A DNA stretch of 64,000 nt from Bryoerythrophyllum caledonicum (lineage: Eukaryota > Streptophyta > Bryopsida > Pottiales > Pottiaceae): the NCBI GenBank assembly GCA_963971425.1, contig OZ020514.1, forward strand, positions 47,087,527-47,151,526. Reading direction: 5' to 3'. Each line of letters opens with the position of its first letter. The stretch's first letter is position 1. The notes beneath the pieces are model-generated. The model had not been told where the DNA came from, did not search any database, and saw only the letters and a program-made list of their open reading frames with translations. This document shows positions 34,849 through 45,770 of the stretch, one piece after another. The position numbers and the translations under genes were made by a program.

Positions 34849-36296
34849 CTCAATTTTTCTTGTCATTGGCAATCTCCACTGCCGTTCTTCGACCTGACTT
34901 GTGAGACCCGCGAACGCCTATGGCGGAGTGCTTCGGCATTGGTCTCCCAGCTTGGATCCACAAAGCACGGGAGCCAAGGATATTCGTTGTCTAGGTCGGC
35001 TTGAACTGGACCAAGTGATTCACGCGATTATAATACGCGGAAATCTTTCTCAGCTTCTCCGGATCCTTCGTCCAGACAATGTAACACAGCCAAGTTCGGA
35101 AGTGCCTTCTCATCACCTCTGGGACGTTGCCGTTGATCATCTCCTTTGATGCAGCAACGCTGTGCTGGCCATTGATGATGTAGTAGTCGCAATCGCTGAG
35201 CTCCTCCACAGTCGTCGGTATAGCATCGAGCTTTGGCATGTCACAGAGAGTCTGCTTCTGCGTCTTGTCCGGCATTTGGAGGTAGTAATGCTTTAACTCC
35301 TCCATGCCCCGAGACTCGAATGCACAAATCGTCCACTCCGGTGGTGCATTATGCAACCTCATCACGTCAAGCTTGATCTTCATCTCTCTGTCTCCATTGA
35401 AGAAGCAGCTCTAACACTCCGTCCAGAATTTTTGGTAAATCTGTTGGATGTTGTTGTAGTCGATTGCCTCTCCGAACCCGAGCGCCGAAGGGAGCTCTGA
35501 GAGTGCAGAAGCCATCGAATTGGCCATCTCCTCCTCTGATACGAGCTTTGTCTTCTTGCTGGAAGAGGTCTCCGGCTTCTTGGCAGCTGAACGCTTCTTG
35601 ACAGGGGAAGCAGACAGCGTGTTGCGCAAGGTGCTCCGACTTGTCCTTGCACCAGGTGTTCTAACTGGGACCGACGCTTGACTCATATCCTCGCTACCAG
35701 TCACGACCCCCGAAACCATTGAAATTTCTATCGGGCATCTTGCCGTGATATTTTTGGCCTTATCTAGAGCGGCAAAGGTATTCATTCTTAATAGAATGAC
35801 GCGGAGTTTGTTAGCTACACCCTTTGCTTTCAGCGGCTGACCACTACTAGTCTTCCATTTCTTTAGAGAGATTTTGTGGTTGATCTGAGCCACTGTTTCA
35901 TCAAACTTGGACCCCCTGAGCGATTCGACTAAATCGTTGATACAGAAGGGAGATGAACTATTGTCCACTACAACAATAAACAAATACGGCTCTACGGACT
36001 TACTGGTTGTCTCACACGACAACTTAACGTGATCGTTATCTTCGTGGACTACATCAGTAATTTTGGTCATGAAGTCGGTGTGCTGGGGTACAGCGATATC
36101 ACCAGCGAAGGTCTGACCAAACACAAGATTGTCCGTAAACGTTGCCCATAGCAGCATCCACTTCAGTGTCATCGATGGGTCTTTGAGGTCTCAGCAATCC
36201 AAGTGGTTGTTGTTGTCGCCATCGTCATCATCACTGTCGACGGGCTTTGGCTGGATGAAGTGTTGAAGCTGAGTCACCATCCTGTCCCTCTCAGAT
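34849..36296 (-). pseudogene. ParB-like domain with nuclear-localisation-like N-terminal region
   Basis: The exon opens after TGTGTGTGCAG (36297) with an ATG at 36280. The frame is continuous to 34849 apart from TGA at 36192, TAG at 35411, TAG at 34991 and TGA at 34850. The first part has TDNLVFGQTFAGDIAV and LSCETTSKSVEPYLFIVVV, then Ser/Lys-rich basic patches (SPVKKRSAAKKPE, SSSKKTKLV) that look like a nuclear localisation signal. The ParB-like part starts MKIKLDVMRLHN, runs through DKTQKQTLCDMPK and has the diagnostic CDYYIINGQHSVAASKEM block at about 35200, where ParB/Srx folds have Y-x-I-x-D-G-x-x-R. The donor GAG|GTAATA is followed by an intron with two family B palindromes. Its phase does not match the next exon, so an indel is likely. 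Confidence 0.55.
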
Positions 36297-36902
36297 CTGC
36301 ACACACACGAAAGCGAGTAAACATATTAGATTGATGCATTGATGATACAACTAGGAGAGAGAGGTTACACTTTAGCTCAAGTCGAGCTAAAGTGTAACTG
36401 ATTACTTTAGATCGATTCGAGTTAATGTTTTATTACCTAGAATGTATATCAGTATAGCTCTAAAACATTCAATATTCCTTAAGAAGTCTTTCCTAGATCT
36501 GTAAATTCAATTCATGGCTACTTCTCGTTTAATACTCAGAATTGTGGAAGAGCTTCGGTTCCGCTCTAATCACTCACGAACCTTGCTCTTCGAGGTTCTC
36601 GAATGGTTGGAGCGAGACTGAAGCTCTTGCACACTTGTGAGAGGTGAACGAGAAGTAGACCAGTGTTAGGTCATCGATTGCGTCGTCAAACTTTACTTTC
36701 GGATTGTCATTAGGTCTGAACGTAGAGGTATTCGATATGTGCATTCGGTCCTTTGTTTTACAGTTTAGCTCGATTCGAGCTAAAGTGTGTTGGCTTTGAT
36801 GAAAAGATTTAGATTGTTTAAAATATTGAGTTTGAGCGTAGAAATTATTATCACTTTAGCGGGAGTGGAGCTTTAGCGCGACCAAAGACGCATTTTATTG
36901 TA

Positions 36903-39015
36903 CAGTACCCGGCAAGTCTGAATGGTGCAGTCACTGGTTCTGCTGAAATTCAGCATTGAACTCGTAACTTCAAAATCACACCACAAGCTCAAAAATTCAT
37001 GAAATTGCAAACCGTAAATTGGATTTGGAAGATAGAGAAGTCTAGTTTTGAAAAACATTGATTTGTTATATTGAAAAATTTAAGAACATACAACAATAGT
37101 GCATTTTGTAGCACACTATCTACCACCTCGTACTACCACCTCTCGCATTAATTACAGCCTTCATTTGGTGAGGCATGCTAGCAATGAGAATGTCTAGAGT
37201 CTCCATACATATGGCTTCCCATGCCTGCTCAATGCTCTTGACCATTTCATCTTCGTTCTTTGGCCTAGTCTCTTTCTGTACAAAGTCTTTTAAAATCATC
37301 CACACATTCTCTATGGGATTCAAATCCGGTGAATTTGCAGGCCATATAATCTTCTTGATCTGATGCGCTTCTCGCCATTGTTTTGGTAAGCTACTACGAT
37401 GCACTGGGGCACCATCCTCCATGAGATGAAGACTTTGAGGATTATCATGCATGAAGTAAAAGCCACTCAATCGACCCTCATACACAATGTCAACAAAATC
37501 GGTACTTGTTCGTCTATCAGATGGCATAATAACAATGGGGCACTTCTCATAACCTGTTAAAGCACCCCAAATCATAACGGATGTCCGTCCAGATTTTAAA
37601 ATGGGTGCTAGGCAATCCCATGAGTAGCGTTCATACGCTCGCCGCCAAACTTTGACTTGCCGGTAATTCTTGCCTATCTCAAATGAGGACTCATCTGTCC
37701 ATATTACATTCATCCAATCTAATACTTCCCAAGTCTCATGTATTCTAGCAAATGCCAATCTATCAGCTTTATGCTTGTCATTAAGAAAAGGCTTCTTTGT
37801 TGCAACACGACTACCAAATCCAATACGTTTAATCTCCTTCCTTAACGTGCGCTCACAAACTTTCTCACTCATCTGTTCTATGATGGATACAAGTGGAATG
37901 TGTCTATTTTGTGTAAGAATGGGACCCAATTCCCTCCTATCTCGATCATTCAATTTGCAATGTCGGCGTTTAGCCTTTCGAGTGACCACTGTTCCATCTC
38001 TACGGAATTTTTTCAAGACATTCTGAATGGTAGTATGTGGTATGCCTAACTTAATTCCAATGCTACATTGTGACATGCCTGAACAACTCATTCCAACTAT
38101 GATGCCTTTGACCTCTGTACTCAAACGACGACCTCCCATTTCTCACAAATTCAAAACACAATGAAATGCACCTCAAAATGAAAAAGTTAACCACTTCAAG
38201 ATGCAATGAATTACCTGGCCCAACATAACACCACAATAAAAATAACACTAGTTAAATTACAACCATGATCTCTTTATCTAAGCATTAGCACTTGATACTC
38301 ATTTTGACTTGCACCTGATACTCATTACGACTTGCATCCCATACTGAATCAAATAGGTAGCTACATAACTCATGTATACAATCAAACAACAAAATCAAAA
38401 CTGAATCAACCACAATTTCAATAAAGAGTTCAAGTTTCTTATTAAGCTAGCTCTATTGAGCAATTTCATTCAAAGTAGCTCCAATCTAAATTAGAAGCAA
38501 AGAGTGCGCACATACCTTCAAATAGACTTTAGAATCTGCTCAAAACTTTGATACAAATTACACAATTGAAATGAATTTTGTTCCACTCAAAAACCTCCAA
38601 AATTTGATGCATGCATAACTAAAATCCACCATCAACAAAAACTCAAACGATCACCATCTAACCAAATGACATTTGAAGTGGTTCAATCCACTCACAAGCT
38701 CCATTTGTACAAAATTTCAGCTCAATCTAAGCAAATCTGTGGCCTCCATGTGCATCGATATTTCTTGAAGTTGTGTACAGGTTCTGCCACCGCAGCAACA
38801 CATGTCTTTTCATTTCGATTGATATGGATATTTTTGAAATATCTCATTAAATGCTCAACAACACTTCTAACTAGACTACTAATCCTACCTAACAATACTA
38901 ATTACAACTTCTAGGTCGAAGAGGTGGAAAGGAGAGAGCGATTCAAAGTCACAGGACCGCCGCTTCAACAAAACGTGGTTCAGTTCGTTGCACCATTCAC
39001 ACTTGCCGGGTACTG
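36903..39015 (-). mobile_element. Complete Tc1-type DNA transposon
   Basis: The left end CAGTACCCGGCAAGT (36903) and the right end, the complement of CAGTACCCGGCAAGT (ending 39015), form terminal inverted repeats of about 27 bp with one mismatch. TA lies directly outside both ends (36901-36902 and 39016-39017), the expected Tc1/mariner target duplication. The element is 2113 bp with one intact transposase ORF on the minus strand and AT-rich flanks without other genes. It is inserted in the palindrome B domain: a family B copy begins one base after the right TA. Confidence 0.92.
37120..38139 (-). CDS. Tc1-type transposase (DD34E), intact
   Basis: A 339-residue ORF, full length for the family. 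The N-terminal paired-like helix-turn-helix reads SGMSQCSIGIKLGIPHTT and a second HTH region CKLNDRDRRELGPILTQN. The catalytic domain starts with MNVIWTDESSFEIGKN (first Asp). The second Asp is in HLMEDGAPVHRSSLPKQW. The Glu is in WPANSPDLNPIENVWMIL, 34 residues after the second Asp, so the signature is DD34E. It would cut at the inverted repeats and reinsert at TA. The frame is uninterrupted from ATG to TAG, in contrast to the surrounding genes, so the insertion is young or the gene is still maintained. DD34E Tc1 elements are typical of animals and fungi. Plant mariner-like elements are usually DD39D, so the host association is notable. Confidence 0.93.
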   Translation of the reverse strand: MGGRRLSTEVKGIIVGMSCSGMSQCSIGIKLGIPHTTIQNVLKKFRRDGTVVTRKAKRRHCKLNDRDRRELGPILTQNRHIPLVSIIEQMSEKVCERTLRKEIKRIGFGSRVATKKPFLNDKHKADRLAFARIHETWEVLDWMNVIWTDESSFEIGKNYRQVKVWRRAYERYSWDCLAPILKSGRTSVMIWGALTGYEKCPIVIMPSDRRTSTDFVDIVYEGRLSGFYFMHDNPQSLHLMEDGAPVHRSSLPKQWREAHQIKKIIWPANSPDLNPIENVWMILKDFVQKETRPKNEDEMVKSIEQAWEAICMETLDILIASMPHQMKAVINARGGSTRW

Positions 39016-39017
39016 TA

Positions 39018-39360
39018 CATTTTAGCTCGACTCAAGCTAAAGTGTGATCTCCAGAGTGCACTATTGAGTTGCACTTTAGTTCGAGTCGAGCTAAAGTTGT
39101 CCTCAACAGTGCACTCTGGGCCACAATTTAGCTCGAGTCGAGCTAAAGTGGTCCTCCAACTTGCACTATGGGCCACACTTTAGCTCGAGTCGAGCTAAAG
39201 TGCAACTCAATAGTACGCTACTGGCCACACTTTACGTCGAGTCGAGTTAAAGTGCAGCCAAAAGAGCACACTGGAGAGCCCACTTTAGCTCGACTCAAGC
39301 TAAAGTGTGGCCAATGGTGTAATGTGGAGGGCCCACTTTAGCTCGAGTCGAGCTAAATTG
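39018..39360. repeat. Regular ladder of seven family B palindromes
   Basis: Palindromes of 27 bp start at 39018, 39072, 39124, 39176, 39228, 39281 and 39334, a period of 52-54 bp with spacers of 25-27 bp. The spacers resemble each other (GTGCACTCTGGGCCACA-like), so this is a tandem array of roughly 53-bp units, each with one hairpin. One arm change in a unit is often matched by the other arm. It lies immediately beside the Tc1 insertion. Confidence 0.92.
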
Positions 39361-41344
39361 TGTTCATTGAAAAGCTAATTTATTGCAGTTTGTGAAGATG
39401 TGTCTTTCGTTATATGATATTCAAGGCTCAGGGTTTAGGGCTCCTTGGTGACTATGGTTTCACCTTTCAGCCATTGCTTATGAACTTTAATCCCACACAA
39501 ATTCTCCTGGAACTAGACGTCCTGCAAAAACAATAACAAACCCACATACACAAAATCAATCAAAGTAGCACATGGAAACCAACACATTGAAACCAGAACA
39601 TTGAAACTAGCACATTGAAACTAGCACATTGAATCTAGCACAAAGTAGCACATTGACACCAGCACTAACCAGCACAAACCAGCACAAATAAACCAGCACA
39701 AAAAAACGAACACATTGAAATCATTCACATTGAAATCAGCACTTTGAAATCAGCACATTGAATTCAGCACATTCAAACGAGCACATTGAAACTATCATTC
39801 ACCAACACATTGACACCAGCACAAACCAACACATTTAATCTAGCATAAACCAGTACAAATCACCACAGACAACCACAAACCACCACAAACCACCACATTC
39901 AAACCACCACATTGGAAACAGCACATTCAAACCAGCACATTGAATACACAATTTCATCTACGTGCTCACACATACATGAAAAGCAATGATACACATATAT
40001 AATGATTCATCACATTTTATCAAAAGCAATACTACACATATATTAAAAGGAATGCAAGAGTGAATGAGTTCACTTACCTTTAAAACTCAGAAATCCGACT
40101 GCTAGAGCTGCAAATCTTCTTCCTCGTTCACGTCAATCCTCCGAGCACAGCCGTTTCAGAGTCGACGTGCTCACAGAAACTCACATAAACTCACAGCAAC
40201 TCACACAAACTTACACATACTCACACAAACTCTCACAAACTCATACAAACTCACACAAATAACCCTTAACTCCAGCACTACAGTATACACAAACTCATCT
40301 ACGTGCTCACAAACTCACACAACCAGAATCGCACGTCCAACAAACCCTATCCGCAAAAAACCCTAAACTCCAGTAAATTGTGCACGAAAGCTTGAACTGC
40401 AATGCTAGAGTATACACGAACTTAACAAACCCTGTAGATATCGACTCTAACACAAACCACAAAGACGCAACGACGAACCTACGCAGAGACTCAAAAAACT
40501 CACAAAACAACAACGCGTAGAAGAACGTCTAGAAAACTCGGATAGCAACGAAAAGAGGGAAAAGCAAAGGTTGCGCCACGATTTCGTGGGGTACTTCCTG
40601 GGGTACCTAAAGCCGTGAGGGTCGAAACCCTGTGGCCGTGCGGTGCTCCCGAGATACCCTCGGGATACCCTTTGCGATAATGGGGTGAGACCCTCGGGTA
40701 TTAACGATGGATGCACCACAATTCATTCACCTTCGTTATTGATACCCGGAATTTCAAGAACTCAATTTAATCTTACTAGAATAAGTTCAAAATATTATGC
40801 GCGTGTAGTATTTATGTACTCGTTATTTTCCTGCTCAATTTATCTGAGCCATTAACACTACAATTTTTTTTATTCTAGGGCAACAAGCAGGCAGCTAAGG
40901 AAAAGTGATTCTTTCCAATTTCATTCGTATGATCTAAATTAAAACTTTTAAATTGACATTTTCTCAATAATACACAAACTTGGATTGCACAGAAGTAAAC
41001 AATTCTAGTGTTAGTGTTAGATTTAGTGTTTAGAGTTTAGTGTTATAGTGTTTAGTTTTCTTTAATGCTTTCAGTGGATCAACAGGCTTTTATTTGACTC
41101 GATTTCAATTTCTGCTTTACGCAAGGAGTAAATTCGTTACCATCGATATATATAAGTTCCTCCTACACCAGTTTCTTGGTGAAGCACACTTAAGAGAGTT
41201 TTAAAGCTACGATTTTAAGATTCTATTACTTTTAACTCAAGTTTTGTTTTTTTGTGAGTTTGATATTATTTACTATGAGAATCGAATAGACAATAAGTAT
41301 GTTAAGACCACATCTTGCAATTGTATAAATTTAAAATAAATGCC
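39361..41344. other. Non-coding, simple minisatellites
   Basis: From about 39560 to 39960 there are irregular repeats of ACCAGCACATTGAAA and CACAAACCAGCAC. From about 40165 to 40330 there are repeats of ACTCACACAAACTC. Around 40600-40710 several inverted words such as ACCCTCGGGAT and GACCCTCGGGTAT occur. No gene recognised. Confidence 0.6.
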
Positions 41345-41350
41345 AGTGCA

Positions 41351-42035
41351 CACTTTAGCTCTATTGGAGCTAATGTGTGCATATTTTCTTTTTAGTTTCC
41401 TACATTTAGTCATGGTGCACACTTTAGCTCTAATAGAGCTAAACTGTGAATTTTTTCTTTTTTTTTCACTTCATTTTGCTTTTACTGTAACGGTACAAAT
41501 ACTGTAGTTAGAGCATCTCCACCCTTGACGGGGAATTTCCCAGGCCAGCGGGAAGGTGCCCAAGTTTGAGATGAAGGGAGGGGGGTTACCCTTTTCCCCC
41601 GCATTGTCCCCGAATTGGCCACTCTGAGGGAACGCCAGCGCCCAACACTAACGCCATAGTAGGCTAATTTTTTTTGAGGTTTTTATTCATTTTTTTTTAA
41701 TTCCCTTCTGTCATTTCATGATTGAACACATGCTCTTGAGGAGTTTTGGTGTCCCCTGTACTTTTTGTAAATTTATTGTTTAGAAGACCGGCGCCGCCAC
41801 TTCATTGGGCTGAGACACCGGCCTAGGCCGTGCGGAGTGGGCTTTACCGTGTTTATTCTTGCAACCCGGTCCCTTTGCCACCGTGGAGATTCTCTTTTTC
41901 TAGTACACTATATGTCAACAATTTGGCAACTACTTTTAGCCACCATTGTCCTAAATATTATCCTTCATTCGTTCTAAATATTATCCTTCACCTAGTGATG
42001 AGGCACACGTTAGCACCAGTGGAGCTAAAGTGTAT
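41351..42035. repeat. Diverged family B palindromes, right margin
   Basis: Copies at 41351-41377 and 41420-41448 keep the outer arm CACTTTAGCTC, but the centre is AT-rich (TATTG, TAATA). A further degenerate copy is near 42004-42032, and a trace near 42073. No family B copy was seen beyond 42.1 kb. Confidence 0.7.
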
Positions 42036-45000
42036 ACACACACTCCTTTTAGTTCATTGCACGTAGTGATGGTGCACACCTCTGCTAAAAATTGAGCTGA
42101 TGTATGTGCAATGTGTATTTCCACTTCTTCAAACAATCATTTTGAACTCCGTACTTCTCTTTATGGTTAAGTATTTCATAAGGTGAAATAGTAATCTTTT
42201 GAATTTAAAAAGGATTTTCAAAATATGTGGATCTAAATTTCCAATAGTAATATTAAAAAGCAAAAAAAATTATAATCCCCTAGTCTTCAGTGGATATGAA
42301 GTCTAAGTATTCTTGGTACCCTAAATCAATAATATGTGACAATGTGTGAAAATGTATGAATTGGGATATAATCTTATTTTTCACTAGAAAAATAACTTGT
42401 TTTTCCAGAATATCATTTGTTCTAATATTACTTCTATATATTGAAAATATCACATTCCATAGTGTGTCATAGCAAAAGTTTTTTTAGGTTGCACGACATG
42501 CCGGCAATCAAGAAGTTTCTCTCTTGGCTCGCATAAACTTTATTAAAGACGTTTAGTCAGAAAATAAATTACTTATAAATATGCCTCATGACTTTTATCA
42601 TCCTTCTACAAAATTTTGAGAATTTAAAATATAATTTCACACCACTGGAACGTGCTCAAAAACTTATTATTCTTTTTTTGCATGTATAAATAAATTCAAA
42701 ATTACTCACATTATGAACAGTAAATTATGCTTGATGCACTAAGTGATACACTTTGTATTAGTTATATGTTATATTTTGATTATTCTTTTTTTGTTATGAG
42801 GAGGTCTCTCCGTATTTTGTTTAAATCTTTTAATATTGTTCCACTCTCTATGTTTTACAAATGACAGTCTTTAATTTCACGTCAAAATATGAAATACATT
42901 GTGTATGGTCAAGAATTCTTCCATCTTTCATGTCATGCTTAGATTGCCACACCCTAAACTCATGATAATACAATGTGAACTCAAGAATAAGATATTTTAA
43001 TCAAACTATTAGTTTGCGCATATTTCAAGCCTTTGAGTACCTCTAAATGAATAGTAACCAATTTCAATTCCAAATCCAGACCATAAGGACACTTGGTATT
43101 CTTGCAAAGGAATGAACATACTAATTTGATTACAACATAGTATAATTATGCACATTTTTTGAACCCCGAAGAAATGATGTCCAAAGCATGTTTTAATACA
43201 TACTTTTTTGCTCAAAATACACGTGCACATGTAATATGTTTTTTTGTTTTTTTTAATGCTACTCGTTTGTTAAGGTCTTCGCTTTCAACATCATAGATAA
43301 GTCCTATTTGGATTGTAATATAAATTCTTTCTAATCATCTCAATATCTTCTCTATAGTTCCCTATACCTTAGTTGAATTGTCAGTATCATGAATCTTCAA
43401 AGTATTATTAAATTGAAATGAAATGACATAAGAAGATTCCACCTAAACCAAGGACCCTAAACCTTGAACCCTAAACCTGAATTGAAATTCCAAGTCCTAA
43501 ACCCTAAACCCTAACCCTATTCCTTTTAAAAGTTTGGGTGTGGATTTACGACACATTTACTTCTTATGAAGTAATTAACTATGGACCTTCTGTATACCTG
43601 ACATGCTACCTCTCTCTTTTTTACTAAAAAGTGAGACTGGAATTTAAAAAAAAAACAAACGGCGCTCCTGTCACCAGTTTGTTTGCGTCCGATTCAAGCT
43701 AGCCAACACAACACTGTTTTTTATAAACACACAAAACCGCTGATCATGTTGCAATGATCTGGCCGCACTAGCGCCACCACTGACATAAAAATTATTCAGA
43801 CGACGTTTTTGAGTAACGAAGGGTTGAAGCACTCAAGCATACATTTTTTTTTAAAAACCCGATCCAGCATACTCGGATCACAGATCACAGGCTTGCATGG
43901 TTCGATATCACCATGTATAAAGTGCTCACCTAGCAACTGTAAGTTCCACAAGCTGTGGGTAAACAAACACTAGGTGATAGCTCGCAGTATTGGCAGCGGC
44001 AGCTGCATACGAATTGGTAGCCTCCACAGCTTTGGCTCCTGGAGCAGTTACACATCGGACGTTTCAGTTTCCAGGACCATGGCTTCTCAGGGTTCACAGG
44101 TTCTTGTCTTGTCTTGATTGTAGTTGCATGTTTATGTACTGGTTTGTTGTTTATGAGTTTCTTTCAAGTGACGACGATAGCAAGTCGAAGTAGTCTGCAG
44201 ACACCTGGTGCATCCTCACTAATAGTGCAAATTGTTGTTTGCTTTTGTTCTTGGGACGGGCACATGTGAGGACTACTTCCTCTTGAAAGACTCTTCATTC
44301 CAACACGACCACTGCAACTTCTACGGAGCTACTTCCTCCTCAAAACGAGACCTGCTGATTAATAGTTTTCGTGTTTCAACATATCTTGTTTTACTTTGTT
44401 TTACCTTGATCTTGAATGTGATATGCATATATACTCATTTTCCATAGTGTATATGTGTGTTTTTTTCTCTATAAGCTAGAAGCTTGAAAACTATGATCTA
44501 ACCTTCGACTCAGTTTGGAGTTCAGTTGAAAACCAAGGAAGAGATTTTCTCTTCTAAATTAGTGTGAGTACAGAATGTTTGGTTTTTCGTGAACTGTCCA
44601 GTTTCGATGGAAACTCTCTAGATCTTTGAATCTATACTACACAATATACGATTTTAAAGAAGTGAGTCTTCCAAACAGAAACCTCACTTAGTTTATACAC
44701 CTAAACTGAGATCATCATTATCTTACGTCGATGCTTCAATACAATACAGTTATGCATACGCATCAATCTAGATCATTTGTTTTCTTTTTTTTTTGTCAAA
44801 AGCTGAAGTTGGTATAAACCTTATTTTCAGCTCAATATGGAGATCGTTTTTGAATACCAAAGAGTGGAAAAATCTTCTCTAGTTTGTTTACACACAATTT
44901 GTTGGTTTTTCTTGTACTTAGAGTTTCGGTTGAAACTATTTAAGTATTTAAGTCTATACTAACTACAGTATACGATTTTAACCAAGAGATAATGAGTCTT

Positions 45001-45298
45001 TTAAAATACAGGCCTCACTTAGCCTTACGCTTAAACTGAGTTCCTCATAATCAAAAGTACTTCTATGATCATCTCAAATACAGTTATTTATACATAGAAG
45101 TCTAGGTCATCCGCTTCTCCTTCAAAATTTGAAGTTGATATGCAGAATGTCGATTGATTGCTTATTATGGCATGAAAGATAAAATATTGCCTTGTACAGG
45201 GGTGTATGAAAGCCTGACCTAACCATAGACTATCCACGAACAAGTGGTGAGCTTGTTCCGATATTTTCTCTTTCATCTCATATATCTAATCACCGGAT
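42036..45298. other. AT-rich, no gene recognised
   Basis: Mostly AT-rich. A telomere-like tract (CCTAAACCCTAAACCCTAACCC-like, degenerate) is at about 43480-43520. Two similar segments near 44480-44760 and 44820-45090 (AACTGAG, GAGTCTT, ATACGATTTTAA words in the same order) look like a diverged duplication of about 350 bp. No supported coding region. Confidence 0.4.
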
Positions 45299-45590
45299 TT
45301 GTGTCTGTGGCAGAACTCTAGCCGTGGCCCCTACTGGCATCCAGATCTGGTCAGTATCGGATACAATGATTCTTTACCTGCTCCAATCCCAGCCGTGCAA
45401 GCAACTCTCGCAGCGATCAAACCAAAGGAGATCCACTCCTTCATCCAGGACACTGACACAGCTGCATTGACCAACGCGAACGATGAGACGGGTGAGCCTC
45501 CACTGCTTCTAACCGTAATTGATCTCAGCCAATGGACGCAGATACTCTCAACTGCCAAAAGTGATCTCGCACTGGCAATGACAAGGCTTC
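45299..45590 (+). other. Possible exon, unidentified
   Basis: An open stretch with higher GC than its surroundings. It reads RGPYWHPDLVSIGYN, then PAVQATLAAIKPKEIHSF and WTQILSTAKSDLALAMTRLQ, amphipathic and gene-like. It is followed directly by the leader of the gag-like element. It could be a gene fragment at the insertion site. No family recognised. Confidence 0.3.
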
Positions 45591-45621
45591 AAGAGATGTC
45601 AGAGCCGTCAGTGACTTTGAT

Positions 45622-45770
45622 AGTGACGTCACTTCCGTTAGAAAATCCCGTACTGTAGGGCCGTTATAAAAAAAAAGGGCAACCGACAGGACTTCCCAAA
45701 ACAATTATCTTCTCTTCTTCTTCTTCTCTTTCTCCGCACTTTGCTCGATCCCTATTTCTTCCTCCTGCTG
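45622..45770 (+). other. 5' leader of the gag-like element, cut off by the LTR element
   Basis: Matches 14355-14470 (shared words CCGTTAGAAAATCCCGTAC and CAACCGACAGGA). It ends in TGCTG, the target duplication, and its continuation is at 57704 on the far side of the LTR element, leading to the gag-like gene copy 2. Confidence 0.6.
45766..45770 (+). repeat. Target-site duplication, left copy (TGCTG)
   Basis: The five bases TGCTG directly before the LTR start at 45771 are repeated directly after the other LTR, at 57704-57708. Five bases is the normal duplication for Ty3 integrases. Confidence 0.9.

Larger units (their letters stand above)
29804..36880. repeat. Dispersed palindromes of family B (arms CTTTAGCTCGA / TCGAGCTAAAG)
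   Basis: A 27-bp near-perfect palindrome: CA-CTTTAGCTCGA, one central base, then the complement. Copies lie at 29804-29830, 31867-31893, 32994-33020, 33120-33146, 33214-33240, about 34699-34727, 34797-34823, 36368-36394 and 36761-36787, with degenerate ones near 36404 and 36853. The copy at 34793-34827 is a 35-bp palindrome around one central G. All are in introns or between genes and none is in an exon. Variants change both arms in a compensating way (for example CAGTTTAG paired with CTAAACTG), which points to selection or conversion for symmetry. Confidence 0.85.

Noticed and set aside
39018..39360. CRISPR-like array (27-bp repeats, 25-bp spacers)
   Set aside because: The repeats are long palindromes with arm variation, the spacers are similar to each other, the genome is eukaryotic and there are no cas genes. 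It is a tandem array with hairpins.
41505..41660. MITE beginning GAGCATCTCCACC
   Set aside because: The start resembles common plant MITE ends, but no matching inverted end or target duplication was found.
43480..43520. True telomere or chromosome end
   Set aside because: Only a few degenerate CCCTAAA units are flanked on both sides by ordinary sequence. At most it is an interstitial trace.
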